From Methanobacteriota archaeon (GTDB taxonomy: Archaea; Halobacteriota; Syntropharchaeia; JACQPP01): 10,834 nt of DNA. The position numbers and the translations under genes were made by a program. Below the pieces are notes generated by a model. The model saw only the letters and a program-made list of their open reading frames with translations, made no database searches and was not told the origin of the DNA. The stretch covers positions 1 through 10,834 of the forward strand of contig JACQPP010000117.1 in assembly GCA_016207465.1 (NCBI GenBank), in the 5' to 3' direction. Below are positions 1 to 5,906 of the stretch, one piece after another. Numbering within the stretch: the first letter of the stretch is position 1; each line of letters begins with the position of its first letter.

Positions 1-105
1 ACCCCCGCCCCGACCCCCGCCCAAAAACAGCCATCCTTCGAGGCCACCATCGCCCTCGGGACCATCGCCCTGGCATTCATCGCCCTCTACCGCAAGACGA
101 AGTAA
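1..105 (+). CDS. C-terminal tail of a PGF-CTERM-like surface protein (5' end outside window)
   Basis: An open frame enters from the left edge and ends at TAA 103-105. The 34 visible residues run in three parts. First comes a short Thr/Pro/Ala-rich spacer (TPAPTPAQKQ). Then comes a P-S-F-E motif (bases 31-42). Last is a hydrophobic stretch of about 16 residues closed by a basic end (YRKTK). This tripartite layout is that of PGF-CTERM type signals, which archaeosortase A processes on S-layer and other secreted archaeal proteins; here the usual Gly of PGF is Ser. The simplest reading is an exported protein held by a C-terminal membrane anchor that may be removed and replaced by lipid. The main domain lies outside the window, so its function cannot be stated. 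An ordinary C-terminal transmembrane anchor is the alternative. Confidence 0.6.
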   Translation, partial: TPAPTPAQKQPSFEATIALGTIALAFIALYRKTK

Positions 106-170
106 TCCGCAGATGACGCAGATATCGCAGATGGTTTTTTTATCTGCGTTCATCTGCGTAATCTGCGGAT
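105..170. repeat. Palindromic dispersed repeat, copy 1 (GCAGAT-type hairpin)
   Basis: The outer arms are atccgcagat (105-114) and atctgcggat (161-170). They extend inward as an imperfect inverted repeat of about 19 bp with one mismatch, then a third GCAGAT block offset by one base. The loop is a run of seven T (around 135-141). Each arm therefore carries three GCAGAT words spaced about 10 nt apart. A second copy with the same arms is at 5831-5902. This copy starts on the last base of the TAA of the left-edge gene and stops 7 nt before the end of the convergent 108-aa gene, so it could end transcription from both sides. It has no coding potential of its own. Confidence 0.85.
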
Positions 171-177
171 AAACTTT

Positions 178-504
178 TCAGGCCACCAGCAGATACCTCA
201 GCCCAGCCTTGTCCCGCAGCAGGACCCCCTTCATCTCCACGGCCAGCGCCCCCAGGACGGGCCGGGGGTCCCCCTGGACCCCGAGGGCCGCCAGGTCCCC
301 CATCCACGTCTTCTCCTGCCGGTAGGCGTGGAGTTTCACCGCCCCCGAGGCCATCCCGGTGGCGTCCCCCCGGTGGGCCTCCAGCCACTCCCGGGCCCTC
401 TCCAATCCCTCGGGCGGCTCCCGGGGGGCACGGGGCTCCTCTGCGGTCGCCGGGAGGTCCCCGTAGGTCCTCTGCCACACCTTGAGGGCCTGTCCCCGAT
501 TCAT
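178..504 (-). CDS. Hypothetical protein, 108 aa
   Basis: This is a leftward frame with ATG at 504-502 and a TGA stop at 180-178. I do not recognise the family. The protein begins MNRGQALKVWQRTYGDL, has a Pro/Glu/Arg-rich stretch around residues 20-35, and ends in a compact, more hydrophobic half (GALAVEMKGVLLRDKAGLRYLLVA). No signal peptide, membrane segment or metal motif is visible. The open frame runs further upstream, antisense into top6B, but the 504 start is preferred because an AAAGTATATATG promoter element lies on the minus strand about 30 nt upstream of it, as expected for a leaderless archaeal transcript. It diverges from top6B and converges on the left-edge gene across the repeat. 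A real gene seems more likely than not because it has its own promoter and fills the gap. Confidence 0.6.
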   Translation of the reverse strand: MNRGQALKVWQRTYGDLPATAEEPRAPREPPEGLERAREWLEAHRGDATGMASGAVKLHAYRQEKTWMGDLAALGVQGDPRPVLGALAVEMKGVLLRDKAGLRYLLVA

Positions 505-528
505 ATTTCCGAGCCCTGAAACGGGGGC

Positions 529-538
529 ATATATACTT
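529..538 (-). promoter_or_regulatory. BRE/TATA element for the 108-aa gene
   Basis: The minus strand reads caaagtatatatg, an A-rich BRE-like block followed by TATATA. Its centre is about 30 nt upstream of the ATG at 504, which puts the transcription start at or within a few bases of the start codon (leaderless). A near-identical element (agaaagtatatc) sits at the same distance in front of the TrmB/DUF835 gene, which supports this reading. Confidence 0.6.
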
Positions 539-560
539 TGTGGGTCTGCCGCTGTCGGAA

Positions 561-569
561 TTATTTTAT
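561..569 (+). promoter_or_regulatory. TATA-like element for the top6B-top6A operon
   Basis: TTATTTTAT is an AT island in otherwise GC-rich sequence. Its centre is 31 nt before the top6B ATG at 596, the spacing expected if the mRNA starts at or just before the start codon. The purine-rich ggtgaggga at about 575-583 would then lie upstream of the transcript and would not serve as a ribosome binding site. Confidence 0.5.
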
Positions 570-595
570 CCGCCGGTGAGGGAGCTTCTCCTGGG

Positions 596-2563
596 ATGGA
601 CAGTTCAGCGGCCCGCGGGGCGACGGCCCAGGACCTCGCCCGGAAGCAGAGGGAGATTTCGGTGGCCGAGTTCTTCGAGAAGAACCGGCAGATTCTGGGT
701 TTTGATTCCCCCCAGCGGAGCCTCGCCACCTGCGTCAAGGAGGCGGTGGACAACAGCCTCGACGCCTGCGAGGAGGCCGGCCTCCTCCCCGACATCTATG
801 TCGAGATTCGCCGCGCCCCCGGGGACGCGGCGAATCTCTTCCGGGTCATCGTGGAGGACAACGGGCCGGGCATCGTGGCCGAGCAGGTCCCCCGGGTCTT
901 CGGGAAGCTCCTCTACGGCTCCCACTTCCACGTCATCCGCCAGTCCCGGGGCCAGCAGGGAATCGGCATCAGCGCCTGCGTCCTCTACGCCCAGCTGACC
1001 ACCGGCCGCCCCGCCCTGGTCCTCACCAAGACCGCCCCGGACCGGCCCGCCTCGCGGGTGGAGCTCACCCTGGACACCCGGCGCAACGAGGCCCGGGTGC
1101 TCCGCCGGGAGGAGGCGTCCTGGGACCGGCCCCGGGGGACCCGCGTCGAATTGGAGGTGCGAGGGGCCTACTTCACCGGCCGCCGCTCCGTCCCGGAGTA
1201 TCTCCGCGCCTGCGCCATCGTCAACCCCCACGCCCGCATCACATTCCTCGACCCCGAGGGGATGGAGGCCCGCTTCGACCGCTCCAGCGACCACCTCCCC
1301 CGCCTCCCCGGCGAGTCCAAGCCCCACCCGGGGGGCACCGAGATGGGGACCCTCCTCAAGATGGTCGAGCATTATGCCGGGGCCCTGGGGGAATTCCTCC
1401 AGGGGGAGTTCGCCCGGGTGGGCCCCAAGACTGCCCGGGAGATTGCGGACGCGGCCCAGATGGACCCCCAGATGAGGGTGGGGGACCTCACCCGGGGGCA
1501 GGCCCAGCGGCTCGTCGAGTCCTTCCGCCGGGTGAAGCTCCTCCCGCCGTCGGCGGACTCCCTCTCCCCCATCGGGGAGGACCTCATGTTCCGCGGCCTC
1601 CAGAAGGGGGTCACGGCCGACTTCATCAGCGTGGTCACCCGCCCCCCGGGGAGCCACGGGGGACACCCATTCATCGTGGAAGTGGCATTGGCCTACGGGG
1701 GAGCGGCACCCCGAGAAGAAAAAGTGGAGGTGCTGCGGTTCGCCAACCGGGTCCCCCTCCTCTACCAGCCTGGGGCCTGCGCCCTCACCCACGCCGTGGA
1801 GCGGGTCCACTGGCGCCCCTACGGCCTCGACCAGAGCGGGGAGTCCCTCCCCCAGGGCCCTGCCCTCCTCCTCGTCCACCTCGCCTCCACCCACGTCCCC
1901 TTCGTCTCCGAGTCCAAGGACGCCGTGGCCGACATCCCCGAGGTCCTCGCCGAGCTCGACCTCGCCCTCAAGCAGGTGGGCCGCGACCTCAAGGGGTTCC
2001 TCTCCAAGCGCAAGGGCATCGAGAAGCGCCGGGAGAAGGAGGACCTCATCCAGCGCATCCTCCCCAAGCTGGCCGAGAAGGTGGGAGGGGTCCTCCAGCG
2101 GCCCCCGCCGGACACCGCCCCCGTGGTGGCCCGCATCATGGGCAACCTCCTCCTCCAGCGGGACGGGGCCCGCCTCCACGCGGCCAACCACGGCGAGGCC
2201 CCCCGCCGCTTCCACCTCGCCGCCCGCTCCCACCAGGTCCGGAAGGAGTGGGACCTCTCTCTGGAGCCCGGCGCCCGCCGGACCCTCGATTTCCCCGCCG
2301 ACCATGTCCACGTCGAGGGCCTCCCCGCGGAGATGGTCACCCTCGGCCGCGGCCTCGCCCCCCTCGACGACGGAAAGAGCCCCCGGGGCCCCGTGACCCG
2401 CGTCCACAACCCCGGCCGTCGCGAGGCCCCCGCGGGGCCGACTTCGTCTTCCCTCGCCCCCCTCCCTCGGACGGGGGCGACGGGGAAGCGGGAGACCTCC
2501 CCCACGACCCTCGCCGCCTTCTCCGCCGAGCCCGAGAAACCCGAGGAGGCCACCCGCCCATGA
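596..2563 (+). CDS. top6B: DNA topoisomerase VI subunit B
   Basis: This is the ATPase subunit of the A2B2 type IIB topoisomerase, which relaxes and decatenates DNA by ATP-driven strand passage. The GHKL fold is clear: N-box KEAVDNSLDA (E49, N53), VEDNGPGIV (D88-G92) for the adenine pocket, and RGQQGIGISA (residues 118-127) as the ATP lid. An H2TH-like segment follows around KTAREIADAA, and then the transducer domain. A region after about residue 535 resembles the Ig-like C-terminal domain known from methanogen Top6B, and a Pro/Arg-rich, low-complexity tail ends the protein. At 655 aa it is longer than the crenarchaeal enzyme (about 530). The frame opens further upstream, but the ATG at 596 gives a normal N-terminus and matches the TATA spacing. 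The stop overlaps the top6A start as ATGA, so the subunits are probably made by coupled translation. Confidence 0.95.
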   Translation: MDSSAARGATAQDLARKQREISVAEFFEKNRQILGFDSPQRSLATCVKEAVDNSLDACEEAGLLPDIYVEIRRAPGDAANLFRVIVEDNGPGIVAEQVPRVFGKLLYGSHFHVIRQSRGQQGIGISACVLYAQLTTGRPALVLTKTAPDRPASRVELTLDTRRNEARVLRREEASWDRPRGTRVELEVRGAYFTGRRSVPEYLRACAIVNPHARITFLDPEGMEARFDRSSDHLPRLPGESKPHPGGTEMGTLLKMVEHYAGALGEFLQGEFARVGPKTAREIADAAQMDPQMRVGDLTRGQAQRLVESFRRVKLLPPSADSLSPIGEDLMFRGLQKGVTADFISVVTRPPGSHGGHPFIVEVALAYGGAAPREEKVEVLRFANRVPLLYQPGACALTHAVERVHWRPYGLDQSGESLPQGPALLLVHLASTHVPFVSESKDAVADIPEVLAELDLALKQVGRDLKGFLSKRKGIEKRREKEDLIQRILPKLAEKVGGVLQRPPPDTAPVVARIMGNLLLQRDGARLHAANHGEAPRRFHLAARSHQVRKEWDLSLEPGARRTLDFPADHVHVEGLPAEMVTLGRGLAPLDDGKSPRGPVTRVHNPGRREAPAGPTSSSLAPLPRTGATGKRETSPTTLAAFSAEPEKPEEATRP

Positions 2564-3678
2564 GCCCCCCCAAGACCCCCAGGAAACCGGCATCGGGCAA
2601 TGGCAACGGGAAGGCGAAGAAACTGGTGGGGCTGGTGGAGCTCCTCTACTCCCAGATGGAGAAGGGGGAGATTCCCAGCCTCGACGTGGCCACCCGCACC
2701 AAGCAGAACATCGAGTACTCGGAGTCCAGCGGGGTCTGGGTCTACGGGGACGCCACCTCCAGCCGGAGCGCCAAGACCGCCCGGGGGGCCCTCCAATTGC
2801 TGAAGACCACCAGCGTGGTGGAGTTCCTCAAGCACCAGCTGGAGGTGGACAAGTCCTCCACCCTCCGTGAGCTCTACTACATCTCCGAGAACTGGGAGGA
2901 CGCCAAGTTCCCCGACCAGAACGAGAGCGACCGCCTCATCGAGGACCTCGAAATCCTGGTGGAACTCCAGCGGGAGCAGTTCCACATCCGCAGCGAGGAG
3001 AGCGGGGCATCCATCCTCGGCCCCCTGGAAATCCGGGAGCGGACCCGCCGGGGCCCCAAGAAAATCCACTGCGAGGACGACGTGGGGGAGTCGGGCTACA
3101 CCATCCCCACCCAGGTGGACAACATCGAGTTCCTCAGACACGACGCCCGCATGGTGGTGGCCATCGAGACCGGGGGCATGTACGACCGCCTGGTGGAGAA
3201 CGGCTTCCACGACGACAACGACGCCATCCTGGTCCACCTCAAGGGACAGCCCAGCCGGGGCACCAAGCGGCTCCTCAAGCGCCTCCACGGCGAACTGAAT
3301 CTCCCCATCCTGGTCTTCACCGACGGGGACCCCTGGTCCTACCGCATCTTCGCCAGCGTGGCCTACGGCTCCATCAAGGGGGCCCACCTCTCCGAGTACC
3401 TCGCCACACCGGGGGCGAAATTCATCGGCATCCAGCCCAGCGACATCGTGGCCTACAAACTGCCCAGCGACAAGCTCACCGACCAGGACATCCAGGCCCT
3501 GAAGGCCGAACTCACCGACCCCCGGTTCGACACCCCCTACTGGAAGAAGGAGATACAGCTCCAGATGGACCTGGGGCGCAAATCCGAGCAGCAGAGCCTC
3601 GCCAAATACGGCCTCGACTACGTCACCGACACCTACCTCCCCGAGCGCCTCCAAGCCCTCGGAGCCCTGAAAAAATAA
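2560..3678 (+). CDS. top6A: DNA topoisomerase VI subunit A (Spo11-like)
   Basis: This is the DNA-cleaving subunit of topoisomerase VI, a homologue of the meiotic Spo11. The N-terminal winged-helix (5Y-CAP) part carries STLRELYYISENW (residues 100-112); by alignment with known family members the second Tyr, Y107, is the nucleophile that bonds to the DNA 5' end. The Toprim domain follows, with the acidic residue E203 in VAIETGGMYDRL and the metal-binding D255/D257 pair in FTDGDPWSYRI. At 372 aa it is full length for the family. A basic, Gly/Asn-rich stretch of about 20 residues precedes the conserved region. The ATG overlaps the top6B TGA by 4 nt, so the pair is one operon. Its 3' end converges on a leftward gene only 18 nt away. 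Confidence 0.96.
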   Translation: MSPPKTPRKPASGNGNGKAKKLVGLVELLYSQMEKGEIPSLDVATRTKQNIEYSESSGVWVYGDATSSRSAKTARGALQLLKTTSVVEFLKHQLEVDKSSTLRELYYISENWEDAKFPDQNESDRLIEDLEILVELQREQFHIRSEESGASILGPLEIRERTRRGPKKIHCEDDVGESGYTIPTQVDNIEFLRHDARMVVAIETGGMYDRLVENGFHDDNDAILVHLKGQPSRGTKRLLKRLHGELNLPILVFTDGDPWSYRIFASVAYGSIKGAHLSEYLATPGAKFIGIQPSDIVAYKLPSDKLTDQDIQALKAELTDPRFDTPYWKKEIQLQMDLGRKSEQQSLAKYGLDYVTDTYLPERLQALGALKK

Positions 3679-3695
3679 ATCTGTGCAATCTGGCG
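3676..3695. repeat. Possible degenerate scrap of the GCAGAT-type repeat
   Basis: The bases after the top6A stop, taaatctgtgcaatctggcg, resemble the right arm of the dispersed repeat at 5873-5900 (aaatctgtg, then aatctgcgg), with internal bases missing and one extra G. It sits, like the two full copies, immediately beyond a gene end. The match is short and may be chance. Confidence 0.25.
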
Positions 3696-3719
3696 GCTAC
3701 GTCGTCTGGTTGCCGCCGG
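3690..3719. terminator. Possible hairpin between convergent top6A and small gene
   Basis: GGCGGC (3692-3697) pairs with GCCGCC (3712-3717), and one wobble plus one C-G pair can extend the stem outward; the loop is 14 nt. It begins 11 nt after the top6A stop and overlaps the end of the opposite small gene. There is no T-run after it on the plus strand, so a role in ending top6 transcription is only a possibility. Confidence 0.3.
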
Positions 3720-3864
3720 ACGCCTGCTCCCCCTTCCGGGAGAGGTCCTTCAGTTTCTCCACCGTCTGCCCGGAGACAATCCCCCGGCGGGCCTGCTCCT
3801 GGGCGACGCTCACCAGCCCCTTGCGGCTGGCGATGAGCCGGGCCCGCAGGTCCTCGGCCATCAT
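3697..3864 (-). CDS. Small hypothetical protein, 55 aa, coupled to the upstream gene
   Basis: A short leftward frame starts at tandem ATG codons (3864-3862 and 3861-3859) and ends at TAG 3699-3697. The product begins MMAEDLRARLIASRKGLVS and ends in a hydrophilic GEQASGGNQTT tail. It is charged, probably two helices, with no Cys or membrane segment. The TGA of the preceding 236-aa gene (3863-3861) lies inside the ATGATG, the usual geometry of translational coupling, and this is the main reason to believe it is a real gene. I do not recognise the family. The coupling suggests it works with, or is made in proportion to, the 236-aa protein. It could instead be a non-functional frame, although the coupling argues against that. 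Confidence 0.6.
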   Translation of the reverse strand: MMAEDLRARLIASRKGLVSVAQEQARRGIVSGQTVEKLKDLSRKGEQASGGNQTT

Positions 3865-4571
3865 CGCCTCCCTCGGCCCGCCACCACAATCCGGGGGGCC
3901 CCGTAGATTTCGTCGAGCCGGTGGTTCAGGTGGTCCCGGGCGAACCGGTAGGCGTCCCTCAGCAGGTGTAGGACCTGCTCCCGCAGGGCCCCGGGGAGCC
4001 GCACCAGCTCGGGCTCCTCCCCCATCATCTCCAGCAGGGTGTCCACATACTTGTATTGCGTCCCCAGCAGCAGCTCGATGCCCCGGCGGTTCGGGTAGCA
4101 GTTCCGGATGAGCTCTTCATAGGAGGAGCCATCGGAGCGCAGGAGGTTGTAGAGGAAGGTCACCCGGCTCGTGTAGATGTCCTCCAGCACCCGGCGCACC
4201 CGGGGGGCCTTCGGATGGCGGGGGTTCACCCGCAGGTAGAGCTCGTCCGCCTCCAGGTAGTCAGCGAGGCGCTGCTTCACCACCCGCTCCAGCTTCTCCT
4301 CCGGCGACCGGGCCACCTCGAAGAGAACCTGGACCTGGGCGTGGAGCCGGCGCTGGACGGCCCGCTGCTCCACATGGTTGAAGAAAAACCCGGAGAGGGG
4401 ATTCAGCAGGCTCCCCAGGGGCCCCTGGAACATGTGGCCCGCCCGGGCCCTCACGTAGTCCACACCCGTGGAGAGGTCCCGGAGGAACTCCCGGTGGACC
4501 ACCTTCTCCTTGTCCCGAGGGCTGAGGCTCCCCCCCATTACCCATAGTTCTGGCGCCGGGGCCATATCCAT
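3861..4571 (-). CDS. Hypothetical helical protein, 236 aa
   Basis: I do not recognise this family. The protein looks soluble and mostly alpha-helical, rich in Arg, Glu and Leu. It has long amphipathic stretches (for example residues about 70-110, RRLHAQVQVLFEVARSPEEK onward) and a C-terminal helical part ending LNHRLDEIYGAPRIVVAGRGRR. A hydrophobic patch, GSLLNPLSGFFFNHVE, is too short and polar to be a membrane span. A central NPRHPKAPRVRRV segment is basic. Three starts are possible. ATG 4571 and ATG 4565 give the longest forms. ATG 4538 (MGGSLSPRDKEK) has a ggatat element about 28 nt upstream and may be the real one if the mRNA is leaderless. Its stop overlaps the start of the 55-aa gene. 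It diverges from the HTH_10 regulator, which could regulate it, but that is guesswork. Confidence 0.75.
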   Translation of the reverse strand: MDMAPAPELWVMGGSLSPRDKEKVVHREFLRDLSTGVDYVRARAGHMFQGPLGSLLNPLSGFFFNHVEQRAVQRRLHAQVQVLFEVARSPEEKLERVVKQRLADYLEADELYLRVNPRHPKAPRVRRVLEDIYTSRVTFLYNLLRSDGSSYEELIRNCYPNRRGIELLLGTQYKYVDTLLEMMGEEPELVRLPGALREQVLHLLRDAYRFARDHLNHRLDEIYGAPRIVVAGRGRR

Positions 4572-4576
4572 CTTTC

Positions 4577-4592
4577 TACGAACAAATTCGTA
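4577..4592. promoter_or_regulatory. 16-bp palindrome TACGAA-N4-TTCGTA, operator candidate
   Basis: Perfect 6-bp arms, tacgaa (4577-4582) and ttcgta (4587-4592), surround caaa in the 165-nt gap between the 236-aa gene and the HTH_10 regulator. It lies 6-21 nt upstream of the ATG at 4571, where a bound regulator would cover the core promoter of that gene. A dimeric regulator site is the natural guess. The divergent HTH_10 protein is the nearest candidate. Confidence 0.4.
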
Positions 4593-4691
4593 AGTCTCCC
4601 TCCGGGGCCCCCTCCGGCCCCTGTCGCCGCCTTGCGGTTTCTCGGTGGATCCCCGGGACCGGGAGCCTCCCCCCCCCGGATTTCCGGGCGC

Positions 4692-4702
4692 AATTCTTAA
4701 AG
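4692..4702 (+). promoter_or_regulatory. TATA-like element and leader for the HTH_10 gene
   Basis: The only AT-rich patch before the GTG at 4737 is aattcttaaag. Transcription about 25-30 nt further on would leave a leader of roughly 10-15 nt containing gggggggac just ahead of the start codon, a plausible Shine-Dalgarno-like sequence. This gene would then be leadered, unlike several others here. The rest of 4593-4691 is GC-rich with C and G runs and shows nothing else I can name. Confidence 0.4.
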
Positions 4703-4736
4703 CCCGACCCGCCCTCTACCCATCTGGGGGGGACCT

Positions 4737-5456
4737 GTGGATATCGCGCGGATTCAAGTCAAGCTCCCGGAGGGCATATGGCACGCCCAGGTGAACCGGG
4801 AGTATCCCGATTTGCATCTGGAGGTCATCTCCTACCACATCCTGGAGGACGCCTCGGTCCTCCACATGGTCCGCCTGGAGGGGCCCCAGGCCGCGGAGGC
4901 GATGAGGTTCCCCCGGAGCCACCCGATGTCCACCGATTTCCATGTCCTCCACCAGGTTCCCACCGAGGTCATCTTCTCCCTGCGGACCCGGGGGATACCC
5001 ATGGTGCGGGCCTTCCAGAAGTCCGAGGTCATTCTCCAGACCCCCCTCATCTTCCGGCGCGGATACGGAACCTACACTGTGCTGGGCTCCCGGCAGCGCA
5101 TCCACGCCCTCCTCCGGACGTTCGACGAGATGGAGATTTCCTACCGCCTGGAGTCCATCCGCTCCGCCCAGGAGCGCCGGTCGAAGGGCCTCCTCACCCC
5201 CCACCAGGAGCGGGTCATCCGCTATGCCCTGCGCCGGGGCTACTACGATGTGCCCCGCCGGGCCGACCTGGAGGACCTCTCCGGGCGGCTGGGGCTCTCC
5301 CGCTCGGGCCTCTCCGAACTTCTCCGGCGGGGGGAGCGGCGGCTCATCCAGGACCACTGCGAGTCCCACGCGCCGGGCCTGGAGGTCACCGGGTCGAAAG
5401 GGAGAGGGCGGCCAGCCCCAGGGCGCCGGTGGCGCACCCGAGAACACCCAGGTTGA
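4737..5456 (+). CDS. HTH_10 (bacterio-opsin activator type) transcription regulator
   Basis: This 239-aa protein has the architecture of short archaeal Bat-like regulators. Residues 1-145 form a mixed alpha/beta sensor-like part, with strands such as VLHMVRLEG and GTYTVLGSRQ. The HTH_10 domain follows at about 152-208: LLTPHQERVIRYALRRGYYD, then a helix-turn-helix around DLEDLSGRLGLSRSGLSELLRRGERRL. The LTxxQ...A...GYYdxPRr..L..lA..lg.S opening is the family hallmark. These proteins are DNA-binding regulators; the ligand and targets cannot be read here. The start is GTG, chosen because a G-rich ribosome-binding-like tract precedes it and the N-terminus is family-like. The last 23 or so residues (from about 217) are Arg/Gly/Pro-rich and lie over the 3' end of the convergent membrane-protein gene, so they are probably not conserved. 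Confidence 0.85.
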   Translation: MDIARIQVKLPEGIWHAQVNREYPDLHLEVISYHILEDASVLHMVRLEGPQAAEAMRFPRSHPMSTDFHVLHQVPTEVIFSLRTRGIPMVRAFQKSEVILQTPLIFRRGYGTYTVLGSRQRIHALLRTFDEMEISYRLESIRSAQERRSKGLLTPHQERVIRYALRRGYYDVPRRADLEDLSGRLGLSRSGLSELLRRGERRLIQDHCESHAPGLEVTGSKGRGRPAPGRRWRTREHPG

Positions 5457-5814
5457 GCAGCATCGAGACCCCGTGGGCCCGCAGGAACCGCGAATCCCCC
5501 ATCTCCTTGAGGCGGCGCACCCGGGGACCTATCCCCAGTCCCAGGAGCAGGGCCAGCAGGAATGCGGCGGCCAGCAGGACAATCCGGGGGCCGGGCGCTC
5601 CCCCCATGGCGAGGGCGGTGGCCAAGGAGAGTCCCCCGGCCAGGTAGTTGGCCTGATAGTAGCCGGGGAACAGGAGCCCCACCACCCGCCCCGCCTCCTC
5701 CCGGGGGAAGGCCCGGAAGAGGGCCGGGGTCGCGGAGAAGGAGAAATGGAGGATGGCCCCAATCCAGGCCCCGAGGGAGAGCAGGTGGAGGAAGAGGAGT
5801 GTCGGGTCCGCCAT
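5386..5814 (-). CDS. DUF4149 family integral membrane protein
   Basis: This is a 142-aa protein with four predicted membrane helices at about residues 5-27, 44-70, 77-96 and 115-138. The N-terminal signature LHLLSLGAWIGAILHFSFSATPALFR, then PREEAGRVVGLLFPGYY, is typical of DUF4149 (TMEM205-like) proteins. The conserved Pro/Arg/Glu loop after helix 1 and the Phe-Pro-xx-Tyr motif of helix 2 are both intact. The biochemical role of this family is not established. It lies downstream of the TrmB/DUF835 gene on the same strand, 92 nt away across the second dispersed repeat, and could be read through from it: no TATA sits at the usual distance, and the nearest AT patch (ggataaaac) is only about 18 nt upstream. 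Its 3' end overlaps the HTH_10 gene by 71 nt. Confidence 0.85.
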   Translation of the reverse strand: MADPTLLFLHLLSLGAWIGAILHFSFSATPALFRAFPREEAGRVVGLLFPGYYQANYLAGGLSLATALAMGGAPGPRIVLLAAAFLLALLLGLGIGPRVRRLKEMGDSRFLRAHGVSMLLNLGVLGCATGALGLAALSLSTR

Positions 5815-5830
5815 GTCGCACCGTTGTTTT

Positions 5831-5902
5831 ATCCGCAGATGACACAGATGGGCGCAGATATGGTCTCTTTTTAAATCTGTGTCATCTGCGTAATCTGCGG
5901 AT
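5831..5902. repeat. Palindromic dispersed repeat, copy 2 (GCAGAT-type hairpin)
   Basis: The outer arms atccgcagat (5831-5840) and atctgcggat (5893-5902) are identical to those of the copy at 105-170. The arms continue as gacacagat on the left and atctgtgtc on the right, so the inner pairs differ from copy 1 (gacgcagat/atctgcgtt), while the pairing is kept on both sides in this copy. The loop region is T-rich (5867-5872). The element lies between two same-strand genes, 5 nt beyond the TrmB/DUF835 stop, where it may act as a terminator or processing site. Similar GCAGAT/ACAGAT palindromes are, to my recollection, scattered through many bacterial and archaeal genomes. Confidence 0.85.
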
Positions 5903-5906
5903 TTTT

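Noticed and set aside
105..170. Repeated GCAGAT words read as a CRISPR-like array.
   Set aside because: The units are about 10 nt, without unique spacers of proper length, and form one hairpin. No cas gene is present.
482..595. 38-residue upstream extension of top6B.
   Set aside because: The added sequence overlaps the 108-aa gene start and both promoter boxes and does not resemble Top6B. The ATG at 596 fits the family and the TATA spacing.
605..2593. Long leftward open frame (662 codons) antisense to top6B.
   Set aside because: Its product is low-complexity, Gly/Glu/Leu/Val-rich sequence with no family match, and it mirrors codons of the clear top6B gene. Long antisense frames are expected at this GC content.
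1819..3654. Long leftward open frame (611 codons) antisense to top6B and top6A.
   Set aside because: It is a shadow of two strongly identified genes, of biased composition and with no promoter or plausible domain.
4593..4691. G- and C-run-rich intergenic stretch considered as an RNA gene or G-quadruplex element.
   Set aside because: I found no tRNA cloverleaf, no convincing folded RNA and no regular G-run spacing. Such runs are common across the coding sequence of this genome.
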